Shown here: positions 15,331 to 23,126 of the stretch, piece after piece
Layout of the letters: every line of letters begins with the position of its first letter
Position numbering within the stretch: the stretch's first letter is position 1
DNA from: Mycobacterium alsense
GTDB taxonomy: Bacteria > Actinomycetota > Actinomycetes > Mycobacteriales > Mycobacteriaceae
Length of the DNA stretch: 35,092 nt
Direction of reading: 5' to 3'
NCBI RefSeq assembly: GCF_002086635.1
Contig: NZ_MVHD01000054.1
Coordinates: 1-35,092, forward strand
Notes under the pieces: generated by a model
Seen by the model: the letters and a program-made list of their open reading frames with translations, nothing else
The model's database searches: none
Told to the model about the DNA's origin: nothing
Position numbers and translations under genes: made by a program

Positions 15331-16215
15331 GTGCCGAAACGACCCGACAGCCAGGCCTGGCGCTATTGGCGGACGGTGGTCGGCGCCGTCGCGGCCGCGG
15401 CGGTGCTGGTGATCGGTGGGCTGACCGGTCACGTGACGCGCGCCGACAACCTGAGCTGCTCGGTCGTCAAGTGCGTCGCGCTGACCTTCGACGACGGTCC
15501 CGGCCCCTACACCGACCGGCTGCTGCAGGTCCTCAAGGACAGTGGTATCCCGGACGCCAAGGCCACGTTCTTCATGATCGGCAACAAGGTCGCCGCCAAC
15601 CCGGCGGGCGCCCGGCGCGTCGCGGACGCCGGCATGGAGGTCGGCAACCACACCTGGGAACACCCCAACATGACCACGATCCCGCCCGAGGACGTCCCCG
15701 GCCAGTTCTCCAGGTCCAACGACGCGATCGCCGCCGCCACCGGCCGGGCCCCCTCGCTGTGGCGTCCCGCCGGCGGGCTGTCCAGCGACGCGGTGCGCCA
15801 GACCGCGAGCCGCTTCGGTCTGGCCGAGATCCTTTGGGACGTCATCCCTTTCGACTGGATCAACGACTCCAACACGGCCGCATCGCGGTACATGCTGATG
15901 ACGTACGTCAAGCCCGGGTCGGTGGTGCTCTTCCACGACACCTACTCGAGCACCGTCGACCTGGTGTACCAGTTCCTACCCGTGCTCAAGGCCAACGGCT
16001 ACCGGCTGGTGACCGTCACCGAACTGCTGGGGCCGCGGGCGCCGGGCAGCAGCTACGGCGGCCGCGAAAACGGGCCGCCCGCCCACGCGCTGCACGACGT
16101 TCCCCCGGGAGAGATCCCCACCCTGCCCAACACACCCTCGCCCAAGCCGATGCCCAACTTCCCGATCACCGACATCCCGGGCCAGAACTCGGGCGGACCA
16201 AATAACGGCGCTTAG
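15331..16215 (+). CDS. Secreted polysaccharide (peptidoglycan) deacetylase, NodB family
   Basis: 294 residues. A basic N-terminus and one hydrophobic segment (about 16-34) indicate a signal peptide or membrane anchor, ending near HVTRAD. The NodB domain is complete: TFDDGP with Asp54/Asp55, the metal ligands His107 and His111 (HTWEHPNM), RPAGG at 145-149, WDVIPFDW at 169-176 and the catalytic His202 in VVLFHDT. A proline-rich tail follows. It is orthologous to Rv1096, reported to act as a peptidoglycan N-deacetylase. It removes acetyl groups from wall sugars outside the membrane, which can protect against lysozyme. The GTG start is supported by the preceding -10 box and orthologue length. Confidence 0.93.
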   Translation: MPKRPDSQAWRYWRTVVGAVAAAAVLVIGGLTGHVTRADNLSCSVVKCVALTFDDGPGPYTDRLLQVLKDSGIPDAKATFFMIGNKVAANPAGARRVADAGMEVGNHTWEHPNMTTIPPEDVPGQFSRSNDAIAAATGRAPSLWRPAGGLSSDAVRQTASRFGLAEILWDVIPFDWINDSNTAASRYMLMTYVKPGSVVLFHDTYSSTVDLVYQFLPVLKANGYRLVTVTELLGPRAPGSSYGGRENGPPAHALHDVPPGEIPTLPNTPSPKPMPNFPITDIPGQNSGGPNNGA

Positions 16216-16227
16216 CGCCGGCGCGGC

Positions 16228-16233
16228 TACGGT
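16228..16233 (+). promoter_or_regulatory. Candidate -10 box for the adenylate cyclase gene
   Basis: TACGGT ends 6 bases before the GTG at 16240, only 12 bases after the deacetylase stop. The cyclase may therefore have its own leaderless promoter. Confidence 0.5.
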
Positions 16234-16239
16234 AATGGG

Positions 16240-17763
16240 GTGGACACCGCGGGTCCGGCGAGCACCCGACAGCGAAAGTCGGCTCGCAGGTTGTCCATTG
16301 AATACGGTGTGGCCCTCGCCCTGGCCTACATCATCGCCGCGATCGACGCGGCCGCCATCCTGATTCCGCTGCGCGGGCACACCTCCGCCGCGGCCAACTT
16401 GGCCTTCGCGGAGAGGAACACGGCGGCGGTGGTGGGGCTCGTCGCGGTGGGGACGGTCGGCGTCGCCGTCGCCGGCGTGCTGAGCCTGCGCCCCACGCTG
16501 CGCTGGTACGTCCCCGGGTACGAGCCGACCGACCAACAGCGGCAAGCCGCGATGAAGATCGCCGGGCGCCAGTCGGCGATCCTCGTGGCGGGCTGGGCCG
16601 CGGCCGCGGTGAGCTTCGCGATCCTGAATCTCGAAGGCGGAACCCAGTTCCTGTTGCCCATCCTGCTCGGCCTGGTGCTCGGCGGACTCGCCGTCGCCGG
16701 GATGGGGATGCTGCTCGCCCAATCGACCTTGCGCCCCATCATGGTCGCGGCCACGCGGGGTCGCGAGCCGCGGCTGATGGTGCCGGGGGTGTTCGCGCGC
16801 CTGGTGATGCTGTGGTTCTTGTGCAGCGCGCTGCCCATCGGGGTGATCGCGTCCCTGGTCGTCCTTCGCTCGTACGGCTGGCTCATCGCGAAGTCGGCGT
16901 CGCTGGACGTGCCCGTGCTGGTGGTGTCGCTGGCGGCGCTGCTGCTCGGGTTACCGACGATGATCCTGACCTCGCGATCCATTTCGGATCCGCTCGGCGA
17001 GGTCGTCGACGCCATGGCCGAGGTCGAGCACGGCCGGATCGGAACGTACGTCGGGGTATACGAACGCTCCCAAATCGGGCGCCTGCAAACGGGATTCAAC
17101 CGGATGGTCGCCGGACTCGCCGAGCGGGACCGGTTGCGGGACCTGTTCGGCCGCTACGTGGGCGCCGACGTGGCCCAGCGCGCCGTGGAAGAGGGGGCCT
17201 CGCTGTCGGGTGACGTCGTCGAGGCCGCGGTGCTGTTCATCGACCTGGTGGGGTCGACGCAACTCGCGGAAAGTCGCCCCCCGCAAGAGGTTGCCGAGGT
17301 GCTCAACGACTTCTTCCAAATCGTCGTCGGCGCCGTCGACGAACACCACGGGCTGATCAACAAATTCGCCGGCGACGCCGCGCTGGCCGTCTTCGGGGCG
17401 CCGCTGCGCACGGCCGAACCGGCATCGGCGGCGCTGGCGACCGCTCGCCTGCTGGGCACCCGGCTGCGCCGGCTGCCGGTGGTCGATTTCGGCATCGGCG
17501 TCTCGGCGGGACGGGTGTTCGCCGGCAACGTCGGCGCCGAAAACCGGTATGAATACACGGTAATCGGCGACGCGGTCAACGAGGCCGCGCGGCTGGCCGA
17601 CCTCGCCAAGACCGCCGACCGGCGGATCCTGTGCTCGGCGGCGGCCATCGACCGCGCCGACGACGCCGAGCGGGCGCACTGGTCCGAGTGCTATTCGACG
17701 GTGCTGCGCGGGCGTTCGGAAGCCACCCACGTCTCGGCGCCGGCGCGCCCGCTTACTTCTTGA
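16240..17763 (+). CDS. Membrane class III adenylate cyclase with HAMP domain
   Basis: 507 residues. Six hydrophobic segments lie between about 20 and 243. A HAMP linker follows at about 245-296 (ISDPLGEVVDAMAEVEHGRIG), then a class III cyclase catalytic domain at 325-500. All catalytic positions are filled: metal ligands Asp335 (LFIDLVGST) and Asp379 (KFAGDAALAVFGAP), purine-binding Lys375 and Asp444 (VIGDAVNEAARL), and transition-state Asn447 and Arg451. The Lys/Asp pair predicts ATP rather than GTP, so it should make cAMP in the cytoplasm. The plan matches the mycobacterial Rv1318c/Rv1319c/Rv1320c/Rv3645 group. I do not recall a cyclase at this locus in M. tuberculosis. Its 3' end overlaps the next, convergent gene by 11 bases. 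Confidence 0.93.
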   Translation: MDTAGPASTRQRKSARRLSIEYGVALALAYIIAAIDAAAILIPLRGHTSAAANLAFAERNTAAVVGLVAVGTVGVAVAGVLSLRPTLRWYVPGYEPTDQQRQAAMKIAGRQSAILVAGWAAAAVSFAILNLEGGTQFLLPILLGLVLGGLAVAGMGMLLAQSTLRPIMVAATRGREPRLMVPGVFARLVMLWFLCSALPIGVIASLVVLRSYGWLIAKSASLDVPVLVVSLAALLLGLPTMILTSRSISDPLGEVVDAMAEVEHGRIGTYVGVYERSQIGRLQTGFNRMVAGLAERDRLRDLFGRYVGADVAQRAVEEGASLSGDVVEAAVLFIDLVGSTQLAESRPPQEVAEVLNDFFQIVVGAVDEHHGLINKFAGDAALAVFGAPLRTAEPASAALATARLLGTRLRRLPVVDFGIGVSAGRVFAGNVGAENRYEYTVIGDAVNEAARLADLAKTADRRILCSAAAIDRADDAERAHWSECYSTVLRGRSEATHVSAPARPLTS

Positions 17764-18772
17764 CCTTCAGGGCGCCGATGACGCCGTTGATGATGCCCGC
17801 CGAGGGCGCATCGCCGATGGGCGTGGCGCCCAGGAAGATGGTCACCGGCTTGGTGTCGACCGCGATGATGACCACCGAGTCGCCCTTGACGTTGCGGGCG
17901 GGGTCGGCGATCGTGACGTCGGCGTCGACCCTGGCCGCCTTGACCCCGTCGACGGTGATCGACGACGTCTTCATCGGGCCCAGGGTGGGCGAAGCGTTGG
18001 AGTAGCCGGGCCCGTTGGCCACGCAGCCCATCAGCTTCGACGCCTGCGCGGCGACGTCCATGCTGGCTACGAAGTTGGTGACGGCGACCTCGGCCTGCAT
18101 CATCCACTGGCTGGCGCCGGGCACCTCCTGCGCGACGCCCACCGCGTCGATCAGGTTCGGGGTCTGGTCGTCGGAAAAACCCATCCAGCCGGGAGTCGCG
18201 CTGGCCGGAAACGACAGCTTGCCCGCGCTGACCGTGTCGCCGTTGGGCTTTTCGCCGCCGGACACGTTGGGCGTGCAGCCGGTCGCCGTCTGCTGGCCGC
18301 TGCCGGGTTGCGACGTCGGGGCGCTCGCCGAAGGTGAGGCGGACGGTGAGGGCCCGGCCGGGTTGGACTTGTTCCCGCCGTTGAGCGCGATCGCGAGGAT
18401 CACCACCAGCGCGATGACACCGAGGATCGCGAGTCCGGCCACGATCAGCCACGGCGCTTTGGAGCTCGGACCCCTCGGCGGTGGCCCGGGCGGGTAGGGC
18501 CCGCCCGGCCAGCCGGGCGGGAGCTGCTGGCCCGGCGGCGGGTACTGCTGGCCCTGCGGCGGGTACTGCTGGCCCGGCGGCGGGTACTGCTGGGGCGCGT
18601 AGGGGCCGGGCGCGTAAGGGTTGCCGGCCTCCGGCGGGTTGCCGTACGGGCCGCCGGGCGGCGGGTACGGGTAGCCGCCGCCGGGCGGCTGACCGCCCCA
18701 ATAGGGGTCCTGTCCATAAGGATTCGTCCCGTAGGGGTCCTGGCCGTAGGGGCCGCCGGGGGGAACCGTCAT
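17753..18772 (-). CDS. Proline/glycine-rich membrane-anchored lipoprotein-like protein (Rv1097c-like)
   Basis: 339 residues. The N-terminal 105 residues are Pro/Gly/Tyr-rich and contain tandem QQYPPPG units, typical of a disordered cytoplasmic segment. One transmembrane helix follows (PWLIVAGLAILGVIALVVILAIAL, split at about 107-130), then a Ser/Pro/Ala linker and an extracytoplasmic domain of about 190 residues with two cysteines (ATGCTPN, LMGCVAN). It matches Rv1097c in place and plan, although somewhat longer than the 293 residues I recall. The function is unknown. The start lies 14 bases after the fumC stop, so it is in the glpX-fumC operon. Its 3' end overlaps the convergent cyclase gene. 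Confidence 0.85.
   Translation of the reverse strand: MTVPPGGPYGQDPYGTNPYGQDPYWGGQPPGGGYPYPPPGGPYGNPPEAGNPYAPGPYAPQQYPPPGQQYPPQGQQYPPPGQQLPPGWPGGPYPPGPPPRGPSSKAPWLIVAGLAILGVIALVVILAIALNGGNKSNPAGPSPSASPSASAPTSQPGSGQQTATGCTPNVSGGEKPNGDTVSAGKLSFPASATPGWMGFSDDQTPNLIDAVGVAQEVPGASQWMMQAEVAVTNFVASMDVAAQASKLMGCVANGPGYSNASPTLGPMKTSSITVDGVKAARVDADVTIADPARNVKGDSVVIIAVDTKPVTIFLGATPIGDAPSAGIINGVIGALKVKK
18531..18593 (-). repeat. Three 21-bp tandem units encoding QQYPP(P/Q)G
   Basis: Units at 18531-18551, 18552-18572 and 18573-18593 are nearly identical; the middle one differs by CTG for CGG, giving QQYPPQG. They lie inside the proline-rich protein gene. Such a unit could vary in number between strains. 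Confidence 0.85.
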
Positions 18773-18786
18773 CGCTGAACCACCAT

Positions 18787-20190
18787 CTAATCCTCGGGCT
18801 TTACGCGGGCCATCGCCAGCACGTCGAGGCGGCGGTCCAGCTCCTCTTCGGACAGCTTGTCGCCGATCAGCCCGCGATCGATCACCGTCTGGCGAATCGT
18901 CTTGCGCTCCTTGAGCGCTTGCTTGGCCACCGCGGCGGCCTCCTCGTAGCCGATCGCCGAGTTCAGTGGCGTCACGATAGACGGCGACGATTCGGCCAGT
19001 TGGCGCAGGCGCTCGACGTTGGCGGTCAGCCCGGTGATGCACCGCTCGGCGAACAGCTTTGACACGTTGGTCAGCAACTTGAACGACTCGAGGATGTTGC
19101 GAGCCATCATGGGGATGTAGACGTTGAGCTCGAAGGCGCCGTTGCCACCGCCCCACGCGATGGCGGCGTCGTTGCCGATCACCTGCGCGGCAACCTGCGT
19201 AACCGCCTCGGGCAGAACCGGATTCACCTTGCCCGGCATGATCGAGCTGCCCGGCTGCAGGTCCGGCAGCTGGATCTCGGCCAGCCCGGTCAGCGGTCCC
19301 GACCCCATCCAGCGGATGTCGTTGGCGATCTTGGTCAACGACACCGCGATGGTGCGCAGCGCGCCCGACGCCTCGACCAGCCCGTCGCGGGCCGCCTGGG
19401 CCTCGAAAGAGTTTGCCGCCGTGCGCAATTCGCTCAGGCCGGTGGACGCGATGAGCGCCTCGACCACCTTGGCGCCGAACCCGTCGGGGGCGTTGAGACC
19501 GGTGCCCACCGCGGTGCCGCCGATCGCCAGCTCACCCAGCCGCGGCAGCGTCGCGCGGACCCGCTCGATGCCGGCCTCGATCTGGCGGGCGTATCCGCTG
19601 AATTCCTGGCCGAGGGTCACCGGGACGGCGTCCATCAGGTGGGTGCGCCCGGACTTGACGACCGTGTGCCACTCGCGGGCCTTGCTCGCCAGCGCCTCGT
19701 GCAGCACCTCGAGCGCCGGGATCAGGTGCCGGACCGCGGCCTCGGTGGCCGCGATGTGGGTGGCGGTCGGGAACGTGTCGTTGGACGACTGCGACATGTT
19801 CACGTCGTCGTTGGGGTGCACCGTGACCCCGTTGGCGGCCGCGATCGACGCGATCACCTCGTTGGTGTTCATGTTCGAGCTTGTCCCCGAACCGGTTTGG
19901 AAGACGTCGATCGGGAACTGGTCGTCGTGGCGGCCGTCGGCGATCTCGGCCGCGGCGGCGATGATTGCGTCCGCCTTCTCCGGGGCCAGCAGCCCGAGGT
20001 CCCTGTTCACCTGCGCGCACGCGCCCTTGAGCAGGCCCAGCGCCCGAATCTGGGTGCGCTCCAGGCCGCGCCCCGAGATCGGAAAGTTCTCCACCGCGCG
20101 CTGAGTCTGCGCGCGCCACAGCGCTTTCGCGGGTACCCGGACCTCGCCCATGGTGTCGTGCTCGATGCGGTATTCGGCGCTTTCGGCCAT
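18787..20190 (-). CDS. fumC: Fumarate hydratase class II
   Basis: 467 residues, iron-independent fumarase that interconverts fumarate and malate in the TCA cycle; the active sites form in a homotetramer. It has the fumarase/aspartase signature GSSIMPGKVN (314-323) with the catalytic serine in its mobile loop. His184 in SGRTHLMDA and SQSSNDTFPTA complete the substrate site, and TGSGTSSNMNTNEV is also present. It is orthologous to Rv1098c. The ATG at 20190 has AAGGA 9-13 bases upstream. It lies 48 bases downstream of glpX and 14 bases upstream of the proline-rich membrane protein gene, so the three are probably one operon. Confidence 0.97.
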   Translation of the reverse strand: MAESAEYRIEHDTMGEVRVPAKALWRAQTQRAVENFPISGRGLERTQIRALGLLKGACAQVNRDLGLLAPEKADAIIAAAAEIADGRHDDQFPIDVFQTGSGTSSNMNTNEVIASIAAANGVTVHPNDDVNMSQSSNDTFPTATHIAATEAAVRHLIPALEVLHEALASKAREWHTVVKSGRTHLMDAVPVTLGQEFSGYARQIEAGIERVRATLPRLGELAIGGTAVGTGLNAPDGFGAKVVEALIASTGLSELRTAANSFEAQAARDGLVEASGALRTIAVSLTKIANDIRWMGSGPLTGLAEIQLPDLQPGSSIMPGKVNPVLPEAVTQVAAQVIGNDAAIAWGGGNGAFELNVYIPMMARNILESFKLLTNVSKLFAERCITGLTANVERLRQLAESSPSIVTPLNSAIGYEEAAAVAKQALKERKTIRQTVIDRGLIGDKLSEEELDRRLDVLAMARVKPED

Positions 20191-20238
20191 GAATTCGGGT
20201 TCCTTCGATTGGGGCAGTTCGGGCCTGTTGGGGCGGCG

Positions 20239-21270
20239 TCAGGGCAGGGGATAGGCGGCAGAGCTGTCGCCGGTGAAGTCGATCGCGGAGTATTCGTTGA
20301 GCTTGGACAGCCGGTGGTAGGCCTCGATCAGCCGGACGGTGCCCGACTTCGAGCGCATCACGATCGACTGGGTGGTGCAGCCGCCCGGGTAGTACCGCAC
20401 GGCCTTGAGCAGGTCGCCCTCGGTGACGCCGGTGGCGCAGAAGAAGACGTTGTCGCCGGACACCAGGTCCTCGGTCGTCAGCACCTTGTCCACGTCGTGG
20501 CCGGCGTCGATCGCCTTCTGCCGTTCCTCGTCGTCCTTGGGGGCCAGCTGCGCCTGGATCGCGCCGCCCATGCAGCGGATCGCGGCGGCGGCGATGATGC
20601 CCTCGGGGGTGCCGCCGATCCCGGCCAGCATGTCGGTGCCCGACTCCGGCCGGCACGCCGAGATCGCCCCGGCGACGTCGCCGTCGGTGATCAGCCGGAT
20701 CCGCGCCCCGGTCGCCCGGACGTCCTCGATCAGTTGCGCGTGCCGGGGCCGGTCCAGGATGCACACCGTCATGTCGCGCACCGACAGCGCCTTGACCTTG
20801 GCCACCGCGCGGATGTTGTCCGCGATCGGCGCGGTGATGTCCAGCACGTGCGCGGCCTCGGGCCCCACCGCGATCTTGTTCATGTAGAACACCGCCGACG
20901 GGTCGAACATGGCGCCCCGGTCGGCCACGGCCAGCACCGAGATGGCGTTGGGCATGCCCTTGCTCATCAGCGTGGTGCCGTCGATGGGGTCGACGGCGAA
21001 GTCGCACTCCGGCCCGTCGCCGTTGCCGACCTCCTCGCCGTTGTAAAGCATCGGGGCGTGGTCCTTCTCGCCCTCGCCGATGACGACCACCCCGCGCATG
21101 GACACCGTGTTGACCAGCTCGCGCATCGCGTCGACGGCCGCGCCGTCGCCGCCCTCCTTGTCCCCGCGGCCCACCCAGCGGCCCGCGGCCATGGCGCCGG
21201 CTTCGGTGACCCGCACCAGCTCGAGGGCCAGGTTGCGGTCCGGTGCTTCACGACGGGAGGAGGCGGTCAT
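20239..21270 (-). CDS. glpX: Fructose-1,6-bisphosphatase class II
   Basis: 343 residues. It hydrolyses fructose-1,6-bisphosphate to fructose-6-phosphate, the committed step of gluconeogenesis, and is the main mycobacterial FBPase. The metal-binding set of the inositol-phosphatase superfamily is present: GEGEKD (65-70) and DPIDGTT (94-100). ITDGDVAGAI, GIGGTPEGIIAAAA and FFCATGVTEGDLL are GlpX-specific blocks. It is orthologous to Rv1099c. The M. tuberculosis protein is annotated with a longer N-terminus; here MTASSRREAPDRNLALELVRV from ATG 21270 is the only good start. Co-transcription with fumC links gluconeogenesis to the TCA cycle. Confidence 0.97.
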   Translation of the reverse strand: MTASSRREAPDRNLALELVRVTEAGAMAAGRWVGRGDKEGGDGAAVDAMRELVNTVSMRGVVVIGEGEKDHAPMLYNGEEVGNGDGPECDFAVDPIDGTTLMSKGMPNAISVLAVADRGAMFDPSAVFYMNKIAVGPEAAHVLDITAPIADNIRAVAKVKALSVRDMTVCILDRPRHAQLIEDVRATGARIRLITDGDVAGAISACRPESGTDMLAGIGGTPEGIIAAAAIRCMGGAIQAQLAPKDDEERQKAIDAGHDVDKVLTTEDLVSGDNVFFCATGVTEGDLLKAVRYYPGGCTTQSIVMRSKSGTVRLIEAYHRLSKLNEYSAIDFTGDSSAAYPLP

Positions 21271-21315
21271 GGTTGCTGATTGTCCCAGAGGGGGATCGAC
21301 GCGCCGGAACGGGGT

Positions 21316-21618
21316 TTAGGAGCTAGCGGGCCCGGATGGCATCAAGCCCTCCAGGTACATCGTCGTCTCGGCGAGCCGGCGCACCGAGCCGATGGTGGCC
21401 TCGCACACCCCGGCCAGCACCCGCAGGTAGAAGCTCTGGCCCTCGGCGCGGGCCACCACCGCGCCGATGCGCGGATCCGCGATGGTCGCCACCGACCCGG
21501 TGGGCGAGCCCGTCGCGGACCAGCTGCGCGCGAGCTCGCTGGACGGGTCCGGGGGAGGGGCCGCGGGGGCCCGGACGTCGCGTTCGTGCCGCGCGGTTCG
21601 GCGGCGTCGGGACGGCAC
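21316..21618 (-). CDS. Small protein of unknown function, divergent from DUF4245
   Basis: A frame of 100 residues from GTG 21618 to TAA 21316. Codon use strongly supports coding: over the last 80 codons nearly every third base is G or C, as in the flanking genes. The N-terminal 35 residues are basic and proline-rich. The C-terminal half (IADPRIGAVVARAEGQSFY, then LAGVCEATIGSVRRLAETT) looks like two amphipathic helices. There is no signal peptide and no family I recognise. The start is the weakest point: no other ATG/GTG/TTG lies nearby in frame except a GTG inside GSVAT giving about 58 residues. In M. tuberculosis, as I recall, glpX and Rv1100 directly abut, leaving no room for it. Confidence 0.6.
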   Translation of the reverse strand: MPSRRRRTARHERDVRAPAAPPPDPSSELARSWSATGSPTGSVATIADPRIGAVVARAEGQSFYLRVLAGVCEATIGSVRRLAETTMYLEGLMPSGPASS

Positions 21619-21620
21619 CG

Positions 21621-21626
21621 GATAAT
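21621..21626. promoter_or_regulatory. Shared -10-like box between divergent genes
   Basis: GATAAT on the plus strand ends 7 bases before the DUF4245 GTG (21634). Its complement reads ATTATC, with CATTAT overlapping on the minus strand, facing the small gene that starts at 21618. The two start codons are only 15 bases apart, so a bidirectional promoter is possible. Confidence 0.45.
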
Positions 21627-21633
21627 GAGGACC

Positions 21634-22302
21634 GTGACGACACCGCCAGAGCCGACGGCCGGGCCCGCTCCGAAGCCGGCCAAGCCCCGGTTGCTGCAGG
21701 ACGGGCGCGACATGTTCTGGTCGCTCATCCCCCTGGTGGCCGGCTGCATCCTGCTGGCCGGGCTGGTCGGGATGTGCTCGTTTCAGCCGGTCGGGACCGA
21801 GAAGGGGGTGGCGCCCTCCTACGACGCGGCGGCGGCCCTGCGCGCGGACGCCCAGGCGCTGGGCTTCCCCATCCGGCAGCCGCGGTTGCCCGCCGGCTGG
21901 CAGCCCAACTCCGGCGGCCGCGGCGGCATCGAGAACGGCCGGACCGACCCGTCGACCGGGCAGCGCCTCCACGCGGCCACCTCCACCGTCGGCTACCTGA
22001 GCCCGACGGGCAGGTACCTGAGCCTGACCCAGAGCAACGCCGACGAGGACAAGCTGGTCGCCTCGATCCACAAATCGGCCTATCCGACCGGAACCGCGGA
22101 CGTCGACGGCATCAACTGGGTCGTCTACCGCGGTTCCGCGCAGAGCGGCGCCTCGGGCGCCTCCGCCGAGCCGGTATGGACGACCCGGCTGTCCGGCCCC
22201 GCCGGAGCCACCCAAATCGCGATCACCGGTGCGGGCAGCACCGACCAGTTCCGTACGCTGGCGGCGGCGACGCAATCGCAGCCGCCCCTACCCGCAGGCT
22301 GA
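21634..22302 (+). CDS. DUF4245 membrane-anchored protein (Rv1100-like)
   Basis: 222 residues from GTG 21634. A Pro/Lys-rich cytoplasmic N-terminus (about 25 residues) precedes one membrane helix (MFWSLIPLVAGCILLAGLVG). A predicted extracytoplasmic domain of about 170 residues follows, with RLPAGWQPNSGG, YLSPTGRYLSL, VDGINWVVYRG and a C-terminal FRTLAAA that are typical of DUF4245. It is orthologous to Rv1100; the function is unknown. An in-frame ATG three codons upstream (21625) overlaps the -10-like box, so the GTG is preferred. The dienelactone-hydrolase-like gene follows after 11 bases and is probably in the same operon. Confidence 0.85.
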   Translation: MTTPPEPTAGPAPKPAKPRLLQDGRDMFWSLIPLVAGCILLAGLVGMCSFQPVGTEKGVAPSYDAAAALRADAQALGFPIRQPRLPAGWQPNSGGRGGIENGRTDPSTGQRLHAATSTVGYLSPTGRYLSLTQSNADEDKLVASIHKSAYPTGTADVDGINWVVYRGSAQSGASGASAEPVWTTRLSGPAGATQIAITGAGSTDQFRTLAAATQSQPPLPAG

Positions 22303-22313
22303 AGGGAAGGCAC

Positions 22314-23111
22314 GTGACCGCACCCGAGGCAGACCTCTCCGGATGGTCGGTGGCGCCGTTCGCCGGTGACGGCTACACCCACGACGTCTACCGCAAGGGC
22401 AGCGGCCCGGGGGTGGTGTTGATCCCGGAGATCCCCGGCATCCATCCCGGCGTGCTGGCCCTGGGTAACCACCTGGTGGACAACGGCTTCACGGTGGCCA
22501 TCCCGTCGCTGTTCGGCACCCCGGGCAGGGCGAAGACGGGCGGCTACATCCTGACGTCGATCGCACGGGCCTGCGTGGCAAGGGAATTCGCGGCGTTCGC
22601 CACCAACAAGCAGCGGCCGGTGTCGATGTTCTTGCGCGCGCTCGCGCGCGACCTCAACGCGTCGACGCCGGGCAGGGGCGTCGGCGTCATCGGCCAGTGC
22701 TTCACCGGGGGCTTCGCGCTGGCCGCCGCGGTCGACGACAGCGTGCTGGCGCCGGTGCTCAGCCAGCCGTCGGTGCCCCTGCCGTTGGGCCGTGCGCGAC
22801 GCGTCGATCCGGGGCTGAGCGAGCCCGAGCTGGCCGCGGTGGCCGATCGCTGCGCCAACGACGGCCTGTGCGCGATGGGCCTGCGGTTCAGCGAGGACAA
22901 CGTCGTGCCGCGCGAACGGTTCGCGGCGCTCAAGGAGCGCCTCGGCGACGCGTTCGAGGTGATCGAAATCGACTCGGGGCCGGGCAATGCGGGCGGTTTC
23001 GCCAAGGGCGCGCATTCCGTGCTCACCGACGAGGTCCGGGAGGTCGACGGACATCCCGCTTACGAGGCCCGCAAACGGGTAGTCGAATTCCTGGCCCAGC
23101 GTCTGAGTTAG
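22314..23111 (+). CDS. Dienelactone hydrolase family protein
   Basis: 265 residues with an alpha/beta-hydrolase fold. The dienelactone hydrolase triad can be placed: nucleophile Cys129 in GQCFTGG, a likely Asp195 in FSEDNVVP and His234 in AHSVLTDE. Glu39 in IPEIPGIHP corresponds to the glutamate that holds the cysteine. No signal peptide is seen, so it acts in the cytoplasm. The natural substrate is unknown; related enzymes hydrolyse lactones and short esters. GTG 22314 follows GGGAAGG at a short distance and lies 11 bases after DUF4245. I do not recall it at this locus in M. tuberculosis, where an AI-2E transporter gene and mazEF3 are found instead. Confidence 0.88.
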   Translation: MTAPEADLSGWSVAPFAGDGYTHDVYRKGSGPGVVLIPEIPGIHPGVLALGNHLVDNGFTVAIPSLFGTPGRAKTGGYILTSIARACVAREFAAFATNKQRPVSMFLRALARDLNASTPGRGVGVIGQCFTGGFALAAAVDDSVLAPVLSQPSVPLPLGRARRVDPGLSEPELAAVADRCANDGLCAMGLRFSEDNVVPRERFAALKERLGDAFEVIEIDSGPGNAGGFAKGAHSVLTDEVREVDGHPAYEARKRVVEFLAQRLS

Positions 23112-23126
23112 GGAAGATCGACAGGC

